Shown: piece by piece, positions 8,281-16,657 of the stretch | Layout: every line of letters begins with the position of its first letter | How positions within the stretch are numbered: position 1 is the first letter of the stretch | Assembly (NCBI GenBank): GCA_944322145.1 | Contig: CALUNW010000014.1 | Span: 1-47,991, forward strand | Origin: an uncultured Atopobiaceae bacterium | GTDB lineage: Bacteria > Actinomycetota > Coriobacteriia > Coriobacteriales > Atopobiaceae | Direction of reading: 5' to 3' | DNA: 47,991 bases | Notes under the pieces: generated by a model | Seen by the model: only the letters and a program-made list of their open reading frames with translations | The model's database searches: none | Told to the model about the DNA's origin: nothing | Program-made: the position numbers and the translations under genes

Positions 8281-8330
8281 GACCCAAATCCGGATTTGTG
8301 TCCGCGCCAAACCCAAATCCGGATTTGGGT
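8281..8330. repeat. Two B-family palindromes upstream of HipA-like gene
   Basis: GACCCAAATCCGGATTTGTG (8281-8300) is a near palindrome. ACCCAAATCCGGATTTGGGT (8311-8330) is a perfect 20-bp palindrome. Both share the core of 6862-6889. Confidence 0.8.
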
Positions 8331-8393
8331 GCGCGGCGTCTGATGCGCGCTTCGTTAACGTTCCGGCACCAGGCGGTTTAAATCCTACCGGCG

Positions 8394-8403
8394 TGGGTAC
8401 AAT
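8394..8403 (+). promoter_or_regulatory. Candidate extended -10 promoter of amino-acid ABC operon
   Basis: TGGGTACAAT lies 40 nt before the substrate-binding protein ATG. It matches the form seen at 2635. A GGTTTAAA stretch upstream may serve as a weak -35. Confidence 0.45.
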
Positions 8404-8443
8404 TTGGGGATGTGAACGGACCCAAAGGGAAAGGATCCCCGCA

Positions 8444-9406
8444 ATGGCCCTCAACGACCTCATGATCAGCCGCCGCCGCGCCCTCGGGCTCGGCGCCGCC
8501 ACTCTTTCCGCCCTCGCCCTCGCCGCATGCGACTCCGAGGCACCCGCCCCGGACGCCACCTCCGACACGCCCGAGGAGGCCCAGCTCGACGTCACCGCCT
8601 ACGACGACCTCATCTCAACGGGCGCCGTTGCCTCCGACGACGAGGTCGCCGCCTCCGAGTGGGCCTCCAAGGTCAAGGAGGCGGGCACCCTGCGCGTCGG
8701 CGGCGTGCAGACCTCGCTGCTGTTCAGCCTCCTCAACGAGAAGGACGGCAAGACCCGCGGCTTTGACGCCGGCCTCTTCCAGCTGCTCGCCCGCTACGTC
8801 CTCGGCGACGAGAACGCCGTCGAGATCACGCAGGTGACCTCCAACACGCGCGAGTCCGTCCTCCAGAACGACCAGGTGGACGCAGTCTTTGCCACGTACT
8901 CCATCACCGACGCCCGCAAGGAGGTCATCTCCTTCGCTGGCCCTTACTACACCACGCAGCAGTCCATCCTCGTGATGGCCGACAACGAGGACATCAACGG
9001 CCTCGAGGACCTCGCCGGCCGCAACGTCGCCGCCCAGTCCGGCTCCACCGGCCCGAGCATCCTCGAGGAATACGCGCCCGAGGCCTCCATTCAGGAGTTT
9101 GCCACCGACGAGGAGGCGAGAAGCGCGCTCGAGCAGGGTCGCGTCGACGCCTACGTCATCGACACCGCCATGCAGATGGGCAACATGACGCGCAACCCCG
9201 GCCGCTACCGCCTCGCCGGCGACGAGTTCGGCCCGGTCGACCCGTACGGCATCGGCCTCCCGCTTGACTCTGACGGCGTCGAGTTCGTGAACGGCTGGCT
9301 TCAGCGCATCGAGGACGAGGGCCTCTGGGCGAGCCTCTGGCAGGTCTGCATCGGCGACCGCGCGGGCATCGAGCATGCCCCCGAGCCGCCCGCCATCGAC
9401 GCGTAG
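8444..9406 (+). CDS. Amino-acid ABC transporter substrate-binding lipoprotein
   Basis: This 320-residue protein has an N-terminal signal with Arg-Arg-Arg, a hydrophobic stretch (LGLGAATLSALALA) and the lipobox LAAC, so it should be lipid-anchored outside the cell. The mature part is a family 3 (polar amino acid) binding protein, with GTLRVGGVQ, FDAGLFQLLARYVLG and FATYSITDARK segments. It captures an amino acid, probably glutamate, glutamine or a similar compound, for the permeases downstream. Start ATG 8444 follows AAGGGAAAGGA. A double palindrome separates it from the rest of the operon and may raise its expression relative to the membrane parts. Confidence 0.9.
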   Translation: MALNDLMISRRRALGLGAATLSALALAACDSEAPAPDATSDTPEEAQLDVTAYDDLISTGAVASDDEVAASEWASKVKEAGTLRVGGVQTSLLFSLLNEKDGKTRGFDAGLFQLLARYVLGDENAVEITQVTSNTRESVLQNDQVDAVFATYSITDARKEVISFAGPYYTTQQSILVMADNEDINGLEDLAGRNVAAQSGSTGPSILEEYAPEASIQEFATDEEARSALEQGRVDAYVIDTAMQMGNMTRNPGRYRLAGDEFGPVDPYGIGLPLDSDGVEFVNGWLQRIEDEGLWASLWQVCIGDRAGIEHAPEPPAIDA

Positions 9407-9407
9407 T

Positions 9408-9473
9408 CTGTCAATTGGGGACTGTCCCCAATTGACAGAAAAGTTTTATGTGAATTGGGGACTGTCCCCAATT
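9408..9473. repeat. Two A-family palindromes inside the ABC operon
   Basis: A perfect palindrome with arms CTGTCAATTGGGGAC and its complement around one T spans 9408-9438. A second copy of its core, AATTGGGGAC-T-GTCCCCAATT, spans 9453-9473. They begin 2 nt after the binding-protein stop and end 4 nt before the AGGAGG of the first permease. Location suggests mRNA 3'-end protection or partial attenuation. Confidence 0.85.
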
Positions 9474-9487
9474 GACAGGAGGTGGGG

Positions 9488-10147
9488 ATGGGGCTTTCCG
9501 AGCTGCTCTCAACGTATGGCGAGAAGTACCTGCAGGGTCTGCTCGCAACCTGGTCCATGACCGCCGTGAGCTTTGTCTTCGTGATGGCGCTCGCGGTTGT
9601 GGTCACGGTCGCGCGCGTCTCGCCGTATAGGCCGCTGCGCGTCGTCGGCGACCTCTACGTGCAGGTCTTCCGCAACATCCCCGGCGTCGCCCTGCTCATC
9701 ATCATCGCCTACGCCCTGCCCGAGCTGCGCATCGTCCTCGATTGGCGCACCTGCGTCATCGTGACGACGATCCTTCTGGGCTCGGCCTTCGGGTCCGAGA
9801 ACTTCATGAGCGGCATCAACACCATCGGCGTCGGCCAGATCGAGGCCGCCCGCTCGCTCGGGCTTACGTTCACGCAGATCATCCGTAGGGTCGTGATTCC
9901 ACAGGCGCTGCGCACCACGGTGCTGCCCATGACCAACCTGCTCATCGCCGTCATGCTCACCACGGCACTCGGGTCCCAGGTGCCCCTCAGCCCGCAGGAG
10001 CTCACGGGCGTCGTCTCCTACGTCAACACGCGCGCCACGGGCGGCATCCTGGCGTTTCTGGTCTCGGCCCTGTGCTACGTGGGCACCGCCTTCGTCATCT
10101 CGCTCGTGGGCAACCGCATCGACAAGAGGGTGAGGATCCTACGATGA
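9488..10147 (+). CDS. Amino-acid ABC transporter permease, first subunit
   Basis: This 219-residue membrane protein of the HisM/GlnP type has about five membrane-spanning segments and the cytoplasmic EAA loop (QIEAARSLGLTFTQIIRRVV) that docks on the ATPase. I chose ATG 9488, 5 nt after a perfect AGGAGG. A GTG at 9482 would overlap that site. Its TGA overlaps the next permease (ATGA), so the two subunits are translationally coupled and probably form the heterodimeric channel. Confidence 0.9.
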   Translation: MGLSELLSTYGEKYLQGLLATWSMTAVSFVFVMALAVVVTVARVSPYRPLRVVGDLYVQVFRNIPGVALLIIIAYALPELRIVLDWRTCVIVTTILLGSAFGSENFMSGINTIGVGQIEAARSLGLTFTQIIRRVVIPQALRTTVLPMTNLLIAVMLTTALGSQVPLSPQELTGVVSYVNTRATGGILAFLVSALCYVGTAFVISLVGNRIDKRVRILR

Positions 10148-10971
10148 GCGCCGCACGCACCCTCTCCATGCGTGACGCCCTCTATGAGGCGCCCGGCCCG
10201 CGCACGCGCCGGCGCGTGCGCATCGGCACGATGGTCTCGGCCGTCGTGGTCCTTCTCGCCATCGCCGCGGTGGTCCGCCAGTTCTGGGTCACAGGACAGC
10301 TGGCGCCGCGCTACTGGTCGCTCTTCCTGCAGTGGACGACCTGGCGCTTCCTCGGCCAGGGCCTGCTCGGCACCGTCGCGGTGGCGCTCACGGCGGGTGC
10401 CATCGCGCTCGTGCTCGGCCTGCTGCTGATGCTCGGCCGCATGAGCGGCGTGCGCCCGCTCGCGGCGCTCTGCCGCGTGGTCACGGACTTCTTCCGCGGC
10501 GTCCCGAGCCTGCTGCTCATCTACTTTTTCTTCTTCGTCCCGGCTCAGCTGGGCCTCAAGCTGCCCTCCTTCTGGATGCTCACGCTGCCGGTGGCGCTCG
10601 CCGCGTCGGGGGTGCTCGCCGAGGTCTTCCGCGCGGGCGTCAACGCCGTGCCGCGCGGGCAGGTCGAGGCGGCACTCTCCATCGGCCTCTCCAGGGGTAA
10701 GACCATGCGCAAGATCGTGCTGCCCCAGGCGGTGCGCTACGTCATCCCCTCGCTCATCGCCCAGCTCGTCGTCGTTGTCAAGGACACCACGGTGGCCTAT
10801 GTGGTGAGCTACCCCGACCTCATGCAGAACGCGCGCGTCCTCATCACGAGCTATGACGCGCTCGTCTCCCTGTATCTGGTCATCGCCGTCATCTACATCC
10901 TCATCAACTACGCGATCAACAAGGCGTCGGTTGCCGTTGCCAACCGCACTGGCGTCAAGATCGTCCGCTAG
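10144..10971 (+). CDS. Amino-acid ABC transporter permease, second subunit
   Basis: This 275-residue integral membrane protein has a long basic N-terminal extension (RTRRRVRIG) before the first membrane segment. It carries the HisM-type segment [16 protein letters not shown] and the EAA loop ([21 protein letters not shown]). It pairs with the preceding permease. The ATG overlaps the preceding TGA. The ATPase gene begins 13 nt after the stop. Confidence 0.9.
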   Translation: MSAARTLSMRDALYEAPGPRTRRRVRIGTMVSAVVVLLAIAAVVRQFWVTGQLAPRYWSLFLQWTTWRFLGQGLLGTVAVALTAGAIALVLGLLLMLGRMSGVRPLAALCRVVTDFFRGVPSLLLIYFFFFVPAQLGLKLPSFWMLTLPVALAASGVLAEVFRAGVNAVPRGQVEAALSIGLSRGKTMRKIVLPQAVRYVIPSLIAQLVVVVKDTTVAYVVSYPDLMQNARVLITSYDALVSLYLVIAVIYILINYAINKASVAVANRTGVKIVR

Positions 10972-10984
10972 GGAACGGAGCACC

Positions 10985-11749
10985 ATGAGCCAAGAGCAAG
11001 CGGCCGAGAAGAACGTGCCGGTCATTGAGCTGCGCCACGTCGACAAGCACTACGGGGACCTGCACGTCCTGCGCGACGTCAGCCTCTCCGTGCAGCGCGG
11101 CGAGGTCGTCGTGGTCATCGGCCCCTCGGGGTCCGGCAAGTCGACCCTGTGCCGGACCATCAACCGCCTCGAGACCATCGACTCCGGCCAGATCCTCATC
11201 GAGGGGGAGCTGCTGCCGCAGGAGGGTCGCGAGCTCGCGAGGATGCGCTCCGAGCTCGGCATGGTCTTCCAGCAGTTCAACCTCTTCGCGCACATGAGCA
11301 TCCTCGACAACGTGACGCTCGGCCCGCGCGAGGTCCTGGGCCAGCCCAAGGAGGAGGCCGAGAAGCACGCGCTCGAGCTTCTCGCGCGCGTGGGCGTGGC
11401 CGAGCAGGCCCACAAGGTCCCGGCCCAGCTCTCCGGCGGCCAGCAGCAGCGCGCCGCCATCGCCCGCTCGCTCGCCATGCGGCCCAAGGCCATGCTCTTC
11501 GACGAGCCCACGAGCGCCCTCGACCCCGAGATGATCAACGAGGTCCTCGACGTCATGGTGGAGCTCGCGCGCGGCGGCATGACCATGATCGTGGTCACGC
11601 ACGAGATGGGCTTCGCCCGCCGCGTCGCCGACCGCGTGGTCTTCATGGCCGACGGGCAGATCGTCGAGGAGGGCGCTCCCGACGACTTCTTCGACCACCC
11701 GCGGAGCCAGCGCGCCCGCGACTTCCTCGACTCCATCAAGGGGCACTAG
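10985..11749 (+). CDS. Amino-acid ABC transporter ATP-binding protein (GlnQ-like)
   Basis: This 254-residue ATPase energises import. Walker [10 protein letters not shown] lies near residues 49-57, with the Q-loop MVFQQFNLF, signature LSGGQQQR, Walker [15 protein letters not shown] and switch histidine VVTHEMGF. The spacing is typical of polar amino-acid transporters. It is the fourth gene of the operon. The amidotransferase-like hydrolase starts 2 nt after its stop. Confidence 0.93.
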   Translation: MSQEQAAEKNVPVIELRHVDKHYGDLHVLRDVSLSVQRGEVVVVIGPSGSGKSTLCRTINRLETIDSGQILIEGELLPQEGRELARMRSELGMVFQQFNLFAHMSILDNVTLGPREVLGQPKEEAEKHALELLARVGVAEQAHKVPAQLSGGQQQRAAIARSLAMRPKAMLFDEPTSALDPEMINEVLDVMVELARGGMTMIVVTHEMGFARRVADRVVFMADGQIVEEGAPDDFFDHPRSQRARDFLDSIKGH

Positions 11750-11751
11750 CC

Positions 11752-12492
11752 ATGGCGAGAAGACCGCTCATCCTCATCGCGCCCCGCTGGGTGCCCGCGA
11801 CCACGCTCGGGACCGAGCGCATAGCGCCGCTCGAGGCCATCGCCGACTGCTTCGTGGACGCGATCCTCGCCGCCGGCGGGCTGCCGCTCCAGATGGCGCT
11901 CACGGCCGACGAGGACGTGATCGCCTCCTACGTGGCGCTCGCGGACGGCGTGGCGGTCCCCGGCGGGCCCGACGTCAACCCGCGCCGGTGGGGGAGCGAC
12001 GAGCCCTATGACCCCGATCTCCTCTGCGAGGAGCGCGACGCGTTCGAGTTCCCGCTCGTGAGGCGCGCCCTCGAGGCCGACCTCCCGATCCTCACCACCT
12101 GTCGCGGGACCCAGCTCCTCAACGTCGCCCTGGGCGGAACGCTGTGCATGGACGTCCCGAGCCTCGGGGCGGTCGACGGCATGGCCCAGTGGCACCACGC
12201 CGGCATCCTCAACGGCCCGGCGCACCCGGTCGAGGTCGAGGAGGGGTCCCGCTTGAGCCGCGCCATGGGCGGCGTCACCGAGGCCCAGGTTAACTCGGCC
12301 CACCACTGCTGCGTCGACGTCCTCGGCGAGGGCGTGCGCCTGGTGGCCCGTGCGACCGACGGCGTCCCCGAGGGCATCGAGGTCCCGGGCAGGCGCTTCT
12401 GCGTGGGCGTGCAGTGGCACCCCGAGTACACCTGGCGCACCATCGAGTCCGACTTCAGCCTCTGGCGCAGCTTCGTCGACGCGTGCCGCTAG
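11752..12492 (+). CDS. Class I glutamine amidotransferase-like gamma-glutamyl hydrolase (peptidase C26)
   Basis: This 246-residue protein has the nucleophile elbow TTCRGTQLLNV, with Cys in a T-C-R-G context, and the downstream His-Glu pair in GVQWHPEYTW. This matches the PuuD/gamma-glutamyl-GABA hydrolase family, which cleaves gamma-glutamyl amides. Its position at the end of an amino-acid importer operon, 2 nt from the ATPase gene, suggests it processes an imported gamma-glutamyl compound. The substrate is inference. Confidence 0.88.
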   Translation: MARRPLILIAPRWVPATTLGTERIAPLEAIADCFVDAILAAGGLPLQMALTADEDVIASYVALADGVAVPGGPDVNPRRWGSDEPYDPDLLCEERDAFEFPLVRRALEADLPILTTCRGTQLLNVALGGTLCMDVPSLGAVDGMAQWHHAGILNGPAHPVEVEEGSRLSRAMGGVTEAQVNSAHHCCVDVLGEGVRLVARATDGVPEGIEVPGRRFCVGVQWHPEYTWRTIESDFSLWRSFVDACR

Positions 12493-12498
12493 GCTCGA

Positions 12499-12837
12499 TA
12501 CACAAAAGAGGATTTGTGTAGCGAGCAGCGGGCGCTTCTCGTTCCAGAGGAGCTCTCTCGGTCGGGTGATAATCTCAAAGCCTAATGCCTTTATCGACAA
12601 GAACATGCGACTTCACGCCCCCCCTCTGCGGCGTACACAAATCGCCATTTGTGTGAGCTGACTACACAAAAGGCAATTTGTGTAGCCGGTGGAAGCGGAC
12701 CTCAGCAAAGACTAAGCCTTAAGATTTATGTCTTCATCGACAAGAACATGTGGCTCCAGGGCCCTCCTCGGCCGCGCACACAAATCGTCTTTTGTGTATC
12801 CCCAGTACACAAAAGACGATTTGTGTGCGCGGCCGAG
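12499..12837. repeat. C-family mosaic: TACACAAA palindromes and a duplicated segment
   Basis: This gap holds TACACAAA...TTTGTGTA hairpins at 12499-12520, 12634-12654 and 12663-12684. A perfect 32-bp inverted repeat has arms 12767-12798 and 12806-12837 around a 7-nt spacer. ATCGACAAGAACATG occurs identically at 12593-12607 and 12736-12750 inside a diverged direct repeat of about 70 bp that leads into the palindromes. No gene is convincing here. The large hairpin ends 7 nt from the GNAT stop codon. Confidence 0.8.
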
Positions 12838-12844
12838 AAGAACG

Positions 12845-13333
12845 TCAGCGCACGAAGTGGTAGGCGATGCGGGGCGTCCCGTCCTCAACGTAGATCGTGC
12901 CGCGGCGGACGAAGCCGCACTTCTCGAGCGTGCGCTGCATGGGGAGGTTGTCGGCGTGGGTGTCGGCGCGGACATTGTCGTGCTCCGCGCAGAGCCACTC
13001 GAGCATGCGTGTGCCGGCGCCGCGACCGCTCTCGGCGACCGCAAGGCGGTGCATGACCCAGTAGGGGCCGTCGTTAAGCCAGGAGTCACCCTCGATCACG
13101 GCGTAGGTGGGGTCCGGTCCGGGAAGGACGCTCATGACGGCGATGGGGCCTGTGCCCTCGTCGAGCACCCAGAGGGCGTCGGCCTCGAGGTCCTTCTCGG
13201 CGTCTCTCAGGTCGGGGTAGTCGCCGGGCCACTGCGTGGGGTTGCCGTGCGCGCGCATGAAGGAGCGCGCGGCAGCGTAGACGGCGCAGACGGTCTCAAG
13301 GTCGCGCGCGGTCGCGCGCCGGATCTGGCCCAT
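12845..13333 (-). CDS. GNAT-family N-acetyltransferase
   Basis: This 162-residue protein shows the GNAT fold: an N-terminal IRRATARDLETV strand-helix, a central MHRLAVAESGRGAGTRML segment carrying the acetyl-CoA pyrophosphate-binding R-G-x-G-T loop, and the C-terminal NLPMQRTLEKCGFVRRGTIY typical of small-molecule acetyltransferases. The acceptor is unknown. The start is 2 nt beyond the epimerase stop on the same strand, so the two form an operon. The perfect 32-bp hairpin lies directly after the stop. Confidence 0.85.
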   Translation of the reverse strand: MGQIRRATARDLETVCAVYAAARSFMRAHGNPTQWPGDYPDLRDAEKDLEADALWVLDEGTGPIAVMSVLPGPDPTYAVIEGDSWLNDGPYWVMHRLAVAESGRGAGTRMLEWLCAEHDNVRADTHADNLPMQRTLEKCGFVRRGTIYVEDGTPRIAYHFVR

Positions 13334-13335
13334 GA

Positions 13336-14220
13336 CTAGAAGGGCCTTATCGAGAAGGTGCGCTCGAAGGAGGCGCCCGGCTCCAGCGTCACGGTGCCGC
13401 GCTTCTCCTCGAAGACGTCGGACTCGTCGTAGGCCGTCGCGCAGCCGATCCACGGCTCGATGGCCAGGAACGGGGCGTCCTCGCTCGCCGTCCAGACGCC
13501 GAGGAAGTCGAAGCCGCCGAAGCCGACCTCGACGCCGTGGCCGGACGGGCCCTCCATGCGCACGCTGCGGCCCGGGACCTCGAGCATCACGATCGTGAGG
13601 AGCTCGGCGATCTTCTCGTGCGAGAGCCTCATGCGGTCGGAGTCCGAGAAGAGCTCGGTCATGTGGGAGAAGTCGTGCATGCCGGCCTCGTCGATGCGCG
13701 GCACGCGCGCCGTCCACGCCTCGGGGAAGATGAGCTCGTAGTCCGAGAAGGACGCGCCCTCGCAGCCCGGGGCGGGCACGTTGAAGGCGGGGTGGCCGCC
13801 AAGGGTGAAGGGCATAACCACGTCGCCGATGTTGGTGACCTTGAAGGTCTGCGCGAGGCGGCCGTCGACGATGGCATAGGTCATGTTGAGGCGGAAGTCG
13901 TAGGGGTAGGCGGCGCGCGTCTGCTCGTTGGAGACGAGCTCGTAGGTCACGCTCGTGGGCGTCTGCTCCACGATCGCGTGGTCGTAGTCGCGCGCGAGGC
14001 CGTGGCGGCCGAGCGTCACGGGGCCCTGCTCGCTCACGGCGTGGCCGTCGCGCAGGACGCCGACGATGGGGAAGAGAATCGGCGCGCGGCGCGGCCAGTA
14101 CTTCTCGTCCCCCTGCCAGAGGTACTCGCCCTCGCCGAGACGCAGGCTCATGAGCTCCGCGCCGTCGGAGGTGATGGTGGCGGAGACGGTGCCGTCGGAA
14201 ATGGTCGTGAGCGTTGCCAT
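13336..14220 (-). CDS. Aldose 1-epimerase family protein
   Basis: This 294-residue beta-sandwich protein is related to galactose mutarotase and YeaD-type hexose-phosphate epimerases. Visible landmarks are LMSLRLGEGEYLWQGDEKYW, PILFPIVG, RHGLARD with its catalytic-type His, FTLGGHPAFNVP and a C-terminal FLAIEPWIG with the acidic residue. It should interconvert alpha and beta anomers of a sugar. The gene leads the two-gene operon with the acetyltransferase. Confidence 0.88.
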   Translation of the reverse strand: MATLTTISDGTVSATITSDGAELMSLRLGEGEYLWQGDEKYWPRRAPILFPIVGVLRDGHAVSEQGPVTLGRHGLARDYDHAIVEQTPTSVTYELVSNEQTRAAYPYDFRLNMTYAIVDGRLAQTFKVTNIGDVVMPFTLGGHPAFNVPAPGCEGASFSDYELIFPEAWTARVPRIDEAGMHDFSHMTELFSDSDRMRLSHEKIAELLTIVMLEVPGRSVRMEGPSGHGVEVGFGGFDFLGVWTASEDAPFLAIEPWIGCATAYDESDVFEEKRGTVTLEPGASFERTFSIRPF

Positions 14221-14328
14221 GTTTTCCTCCTCTGTTTTCCCTATCTCTCAAAACTCTATACGCAGCGCGTGTGGAAGTTGCGCTTGTCTTGCTGAATGGG
14301 GCGTAACGTGCGGCAAGCGGGCGGTTTG

Positions 14329-14337
14329 TGTCATAAT
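14329..14337 (+). promoter_or_regulatory. Candidate extended -10 for pckA
   Basis: TGTCATAAT (TG plus CATAAT) lies about 105 nt upstream of pckA in the divergent gap. A TTGACC follows at 14344, which could belong to an alternative promoter. The transcript would have a leader of roughly 95 nt. Confidence 0.35.
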
Positions 14338-14440
14338 GTGCCGTTGACCGACGCCCGAGCGGCGTCCCCTAGGAGCATATCCGTGCGTCAAGACGTCGGT
14401 GGCGGCGCGCCGCCAGCCAGCGTCCGCTAAGGAGGAGCGC

Positions 14441-16042
14441 ATGATCATCGAGGAACTGCTGCGTTACGGAATCGCCCACACCGAGGAGAAGACCGTCATC
14501 GACGCGTCCCCGGCCGTTCTCATCGAGACCGCCGTCGAGCGCGGCGAGGGCGAGCTCACCAGCACCGGCTCCCTCTCCGTCATCACCGGCCAGTACACCG
14601 GCCGCTCTCCCAAGGACCGCTTCATCGTCGACACGCCCGACGTGCACGACAAGATCGCCTGGGGCAAGGTCAACGTTCCGTTCTCCGTCGAGAACTACAA
14701 CAAGATCAAGGCCGAGGTCATCGGCCACCTCTCCGAGCGCCGTCTGTTCGTCGTCCACGGTCTCGCGGGCGCCGACCGCCGCTACTCCCGCAAGATCTGC
14801 GCCATCTGCGAGCTCGCGAGCCAGGCGCTCTTCGTCCACCAGATGCTCGTGCGCCCGACCGCGCAGGAGCTGCGCGACTTCGGCGAGGCCGACTTCGTCG
14901 TGATGGCGGCCCCCACGCTCAAGCTCGACCCCGAGGTCTACGGCACCCACTCCGAGGCCGCCGTCCTGATCAACTTCCAGGAGCGCATCGTGCTCGTCGT
15001 GGGCACCCAGTACTCCGGCGAGATCAAGAAGTCGATCTTCTCGGTCATGAACTACCTGCTCCCCGTTGAGGACCACGTGCTCACCATGCACTGCTCCTGC
15101 AACATGAACCCGCGCTCCCACGGCACCACGGTCTTCTTCGGCCTCTCCGGCACCGGCAAGACGACCCTCTCCGCCGCGGAGGACCGCCTGCTCATCGGCG
15201 ACGACGAGCACGGCTGGGCCGAGGACAAGGTCTTCAACATCGAGGGCGGCTGCTACGCCAAGACCATCGACATCACGCCCGAGACCGAGCCGCAGATCTG
15301 GAACGCCATCCGCTTTGGCTCCATGTGCGAGAACGTCGTGATCGACGAGGACACCCGCACCGCCGACTACTTTGACACCTCGCTCACCGAGAACGGCCGC
15401 GTTGCCTACCCGGTCGAGTTCGTCCCCGGCGCCGTCACCAAGGGCCGCGCCAAGCGCACCCCCGACGTCGTGATCTTCCTCACGGCCGACGCCTTCGGCG
15501 TGCTGCCCCCGATCTCCAAGCTTGACCGCAACGCCGCCATGTACCACTTCATGACCGGCTTTACCTCCAAGGTCGCCGGCACCGAGCGCGGCATCAAGGA
15601 GCCCCAGCCCACGTTCTCCTCGCTCTTTGGCGAGCCGTTCATGCCGCTCGACCCCAACGTCTACGCCCAGATGCTCGGCGAGAAGATCGATGCCGGCGGC
15701 GTGCGCGTCTACCTCATCAACACCGGCTGGACCGGCGGCCCCTACGGCACCGGCAAGCGCATGAAGCTCGCCTACACCCGCAAGATGGTTGAGGCCGCCC
15801 AGTCCGGCATCATCGACGACTCCGAGTTCGTGCACGACGAGCGCTTCAACCTCGACGTGCCCACGACCTGCCCGGGCGTGCCCTCCGAGCTGCTCAACGC
15901 GCGCAACACCTGGTCCGACCGCGCGGCCTACGACGAGATGGCCGAGAAGCTCGCCCAGATGTTCGTCGACAACGCCGAGAAGCGCCTGCAGACCATGGCC
16001 CCCGAGGTCCGCGCCGCGGGCCCCAAGCCGATCATGGGCTAG
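14441..16042 (+). CDS. pckA: ATP-dependent phosphoenolpyruvate carboxykinase
   Basis: This 533-residue enzyme interconverts oxaloacetate + ATP with phosphoenolpyruvate + CO2 + ADP. In fermentative gut bacteria it often runs in the carboxylating direction toward succinate. The RSPKDRF segment (55-61), kinase-1a loop GLSGTGKT (234-241) and following metal-binding GDDEHGW identify the ATP-type family, and the length fits. I chose ATG 14441 after AAGGAGGAGCGC. It is monocistronic, with a terminator close behind. Codon usage is strongly biased toward C/G-ending codons, as expected of a highly expressed gene. Confidence 0.96.
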   Translation: MIIEELLRYGIAHTEEKTVIDASPAVLIETAVERGEGELTSTGSLSVITGQYTGRSPKDRFIVDTPDVHDKIAWGKVNVPFSVENYNKIKAEVIGHLSERRLFVVHGLAGADRRYSRKICAICELASQALFVHQMLVRPTAQELRDFGEADFVVMAAPTLKLDPEVYGTHSEAAVLINFQERIVLVVGTQYSGEIKKSIFSVMNYLLPVEDHVLTMHCSCNMNPRSHGTTVFFGLSGTGKTTLSAAEDRLLIGDDEHGWAEDKVFNIEGGCYAKTIDITPETEPQIWNAIRFGSMCENVVIDEDTRTADYFDTSLTENGRVAYPVEFVPGAVTKGRAKRTPDVVIFLTADAFGVLPPISKLDRNAAMYHFMTGFTSKVAGTERGIKEPQPTFSSLFGEPFMPLDPNVYAQMLGEKIDAGGVRVYLINTGWTGGPYGTGKRMKLAYTRKMVEAAQSGIIDDSEFVHDERFNLDVPTTCPGVPSELLNARNTWSDRAAYDEMAEKLAQMFVDNAEKRLQTMAPEVRAAGPKPIMG

Positions 16043-16071
16043 GGCTTCTCACAATCTGATCTGAGCCGCGG

Positions 16072-16099
16072 GGCCGAGGTTCTTCTCGGCCTCGTTTTT
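16072..16099 (+). terminator. Rho-independent terminator after pckA
   Basis: GGCCGAG (16072-16078) and CTCGGCC (16085-16091) form a 7-bp stem with loop GTTCTT, followed by TCG and six T residues. Confidence 0.85.
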
Positions 16100-16120
16100 T
16101 ATGCGCTGCGGGATTGGCCT

Positions 16121-16239
16121 GGTGCCGGATTTCCGCTGTTTGCGTGTCGCGGACACGCATTTGACCGGATTATGGCACCTGGATACGCATATGACCGGAA
16201 TTAGGCACCATTTAACGCATTTGGCGGGATTCAGGCACC
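16121..16239. repeat. Repeat cluster D2: four 28-30-bp units
   Basis: Units at 16121-16148 (inverted), 16152-16179, 16181-16209 and 16211-16239 carry GCAT(T/A)TGACCGGATT and end in GGCACC, spaced about 30 bp. The first roughly 65 bp, including flanking TGGCCT, match cluster D3 at 17632 with only three differences. Confidence 0.85.
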
Positions 16240-16285
16240 AGGGATTCATGACGTGCTCCTGCTCCGCTAACAGCTCGCGATGATG

Positions 16286-16308
16286 TATACTGCATGCAGA
16301 GTGCATTA
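16286..16308 (+). promoter_or_regulatory. Promoter/operator of the toxin-antitoxin pair
   Basis: TATACT (16286-16291) is a good -10. It overlaps the perfect palindrome CTGCATGCAG (16290-16299), and a further TGCAT half-site follows. This is the usual arrangement for autorepression by an RHH antitoxin. A -35 is not clear. Confidence 0.55.
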
Positions 16309-16327
16309 TCCGGGGAAAGGACGTGAG

Positions 16328-16657
16328 ATGCCGGCGTTGCAGATCAGGGACCTGCCGCAGGGGACCTATGACGCCCTCAAGTGGCGGGCGGAGCGCGAGC
16401 ATCGCAGCATGGCGCAGGAGGCGACGGTGGCCATCGAGCGCCACCTGCAGATCGTTCCGGGCGAGCCGCAGATGATGGGCTACGAGCGACGCGCCCTCAC
16501 CGAGGAGGAGGAGCGGCAGGCGCGCATCGCCAAGCGCAAGCGGATCTTTGCAGAACTTAAGAAGATGGGCCCCGTAGAGATCCCACCCGACTTCCCGAGC
16601 ATCGTCGAGATCATTCACCAGGGAAGGGAGGAGCGCGATGCTCGTCTTGGATGCTAG
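16328..16657 (+). CDS. FitA/VapB-like ribbon-helix-helix antitoxin
   Basis: This 109-residue protein starts PALQIRDLPQGTYDALKWRA, followed by SMAQEATVAIERHL. This is the Arc-type ribbon-helix-helix pattern of FitA antitoxins (beta strand, helix, MAQEA turn, second helix). The longer C-terminal half, with acidic and basic helix LTEEEERQARIAKRKRIFAE and a Pro-containing tail, should wrap the toxin active site. ATG 16328 follows GGGGAAAGGACGTGAG. Its end overlaps the toxin start by 20 nt, the normal coupled order. Confidence 0.85.
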   Translation: MPALQIRDLPQGTYDALKWRAEREHRSMAQEATVAIERHLQIVPGEPQMMGYERRALTEEEERQARIAKRKRIFAELKKMGPVEIPPDFPSIVEIIHQGREERDARLGC

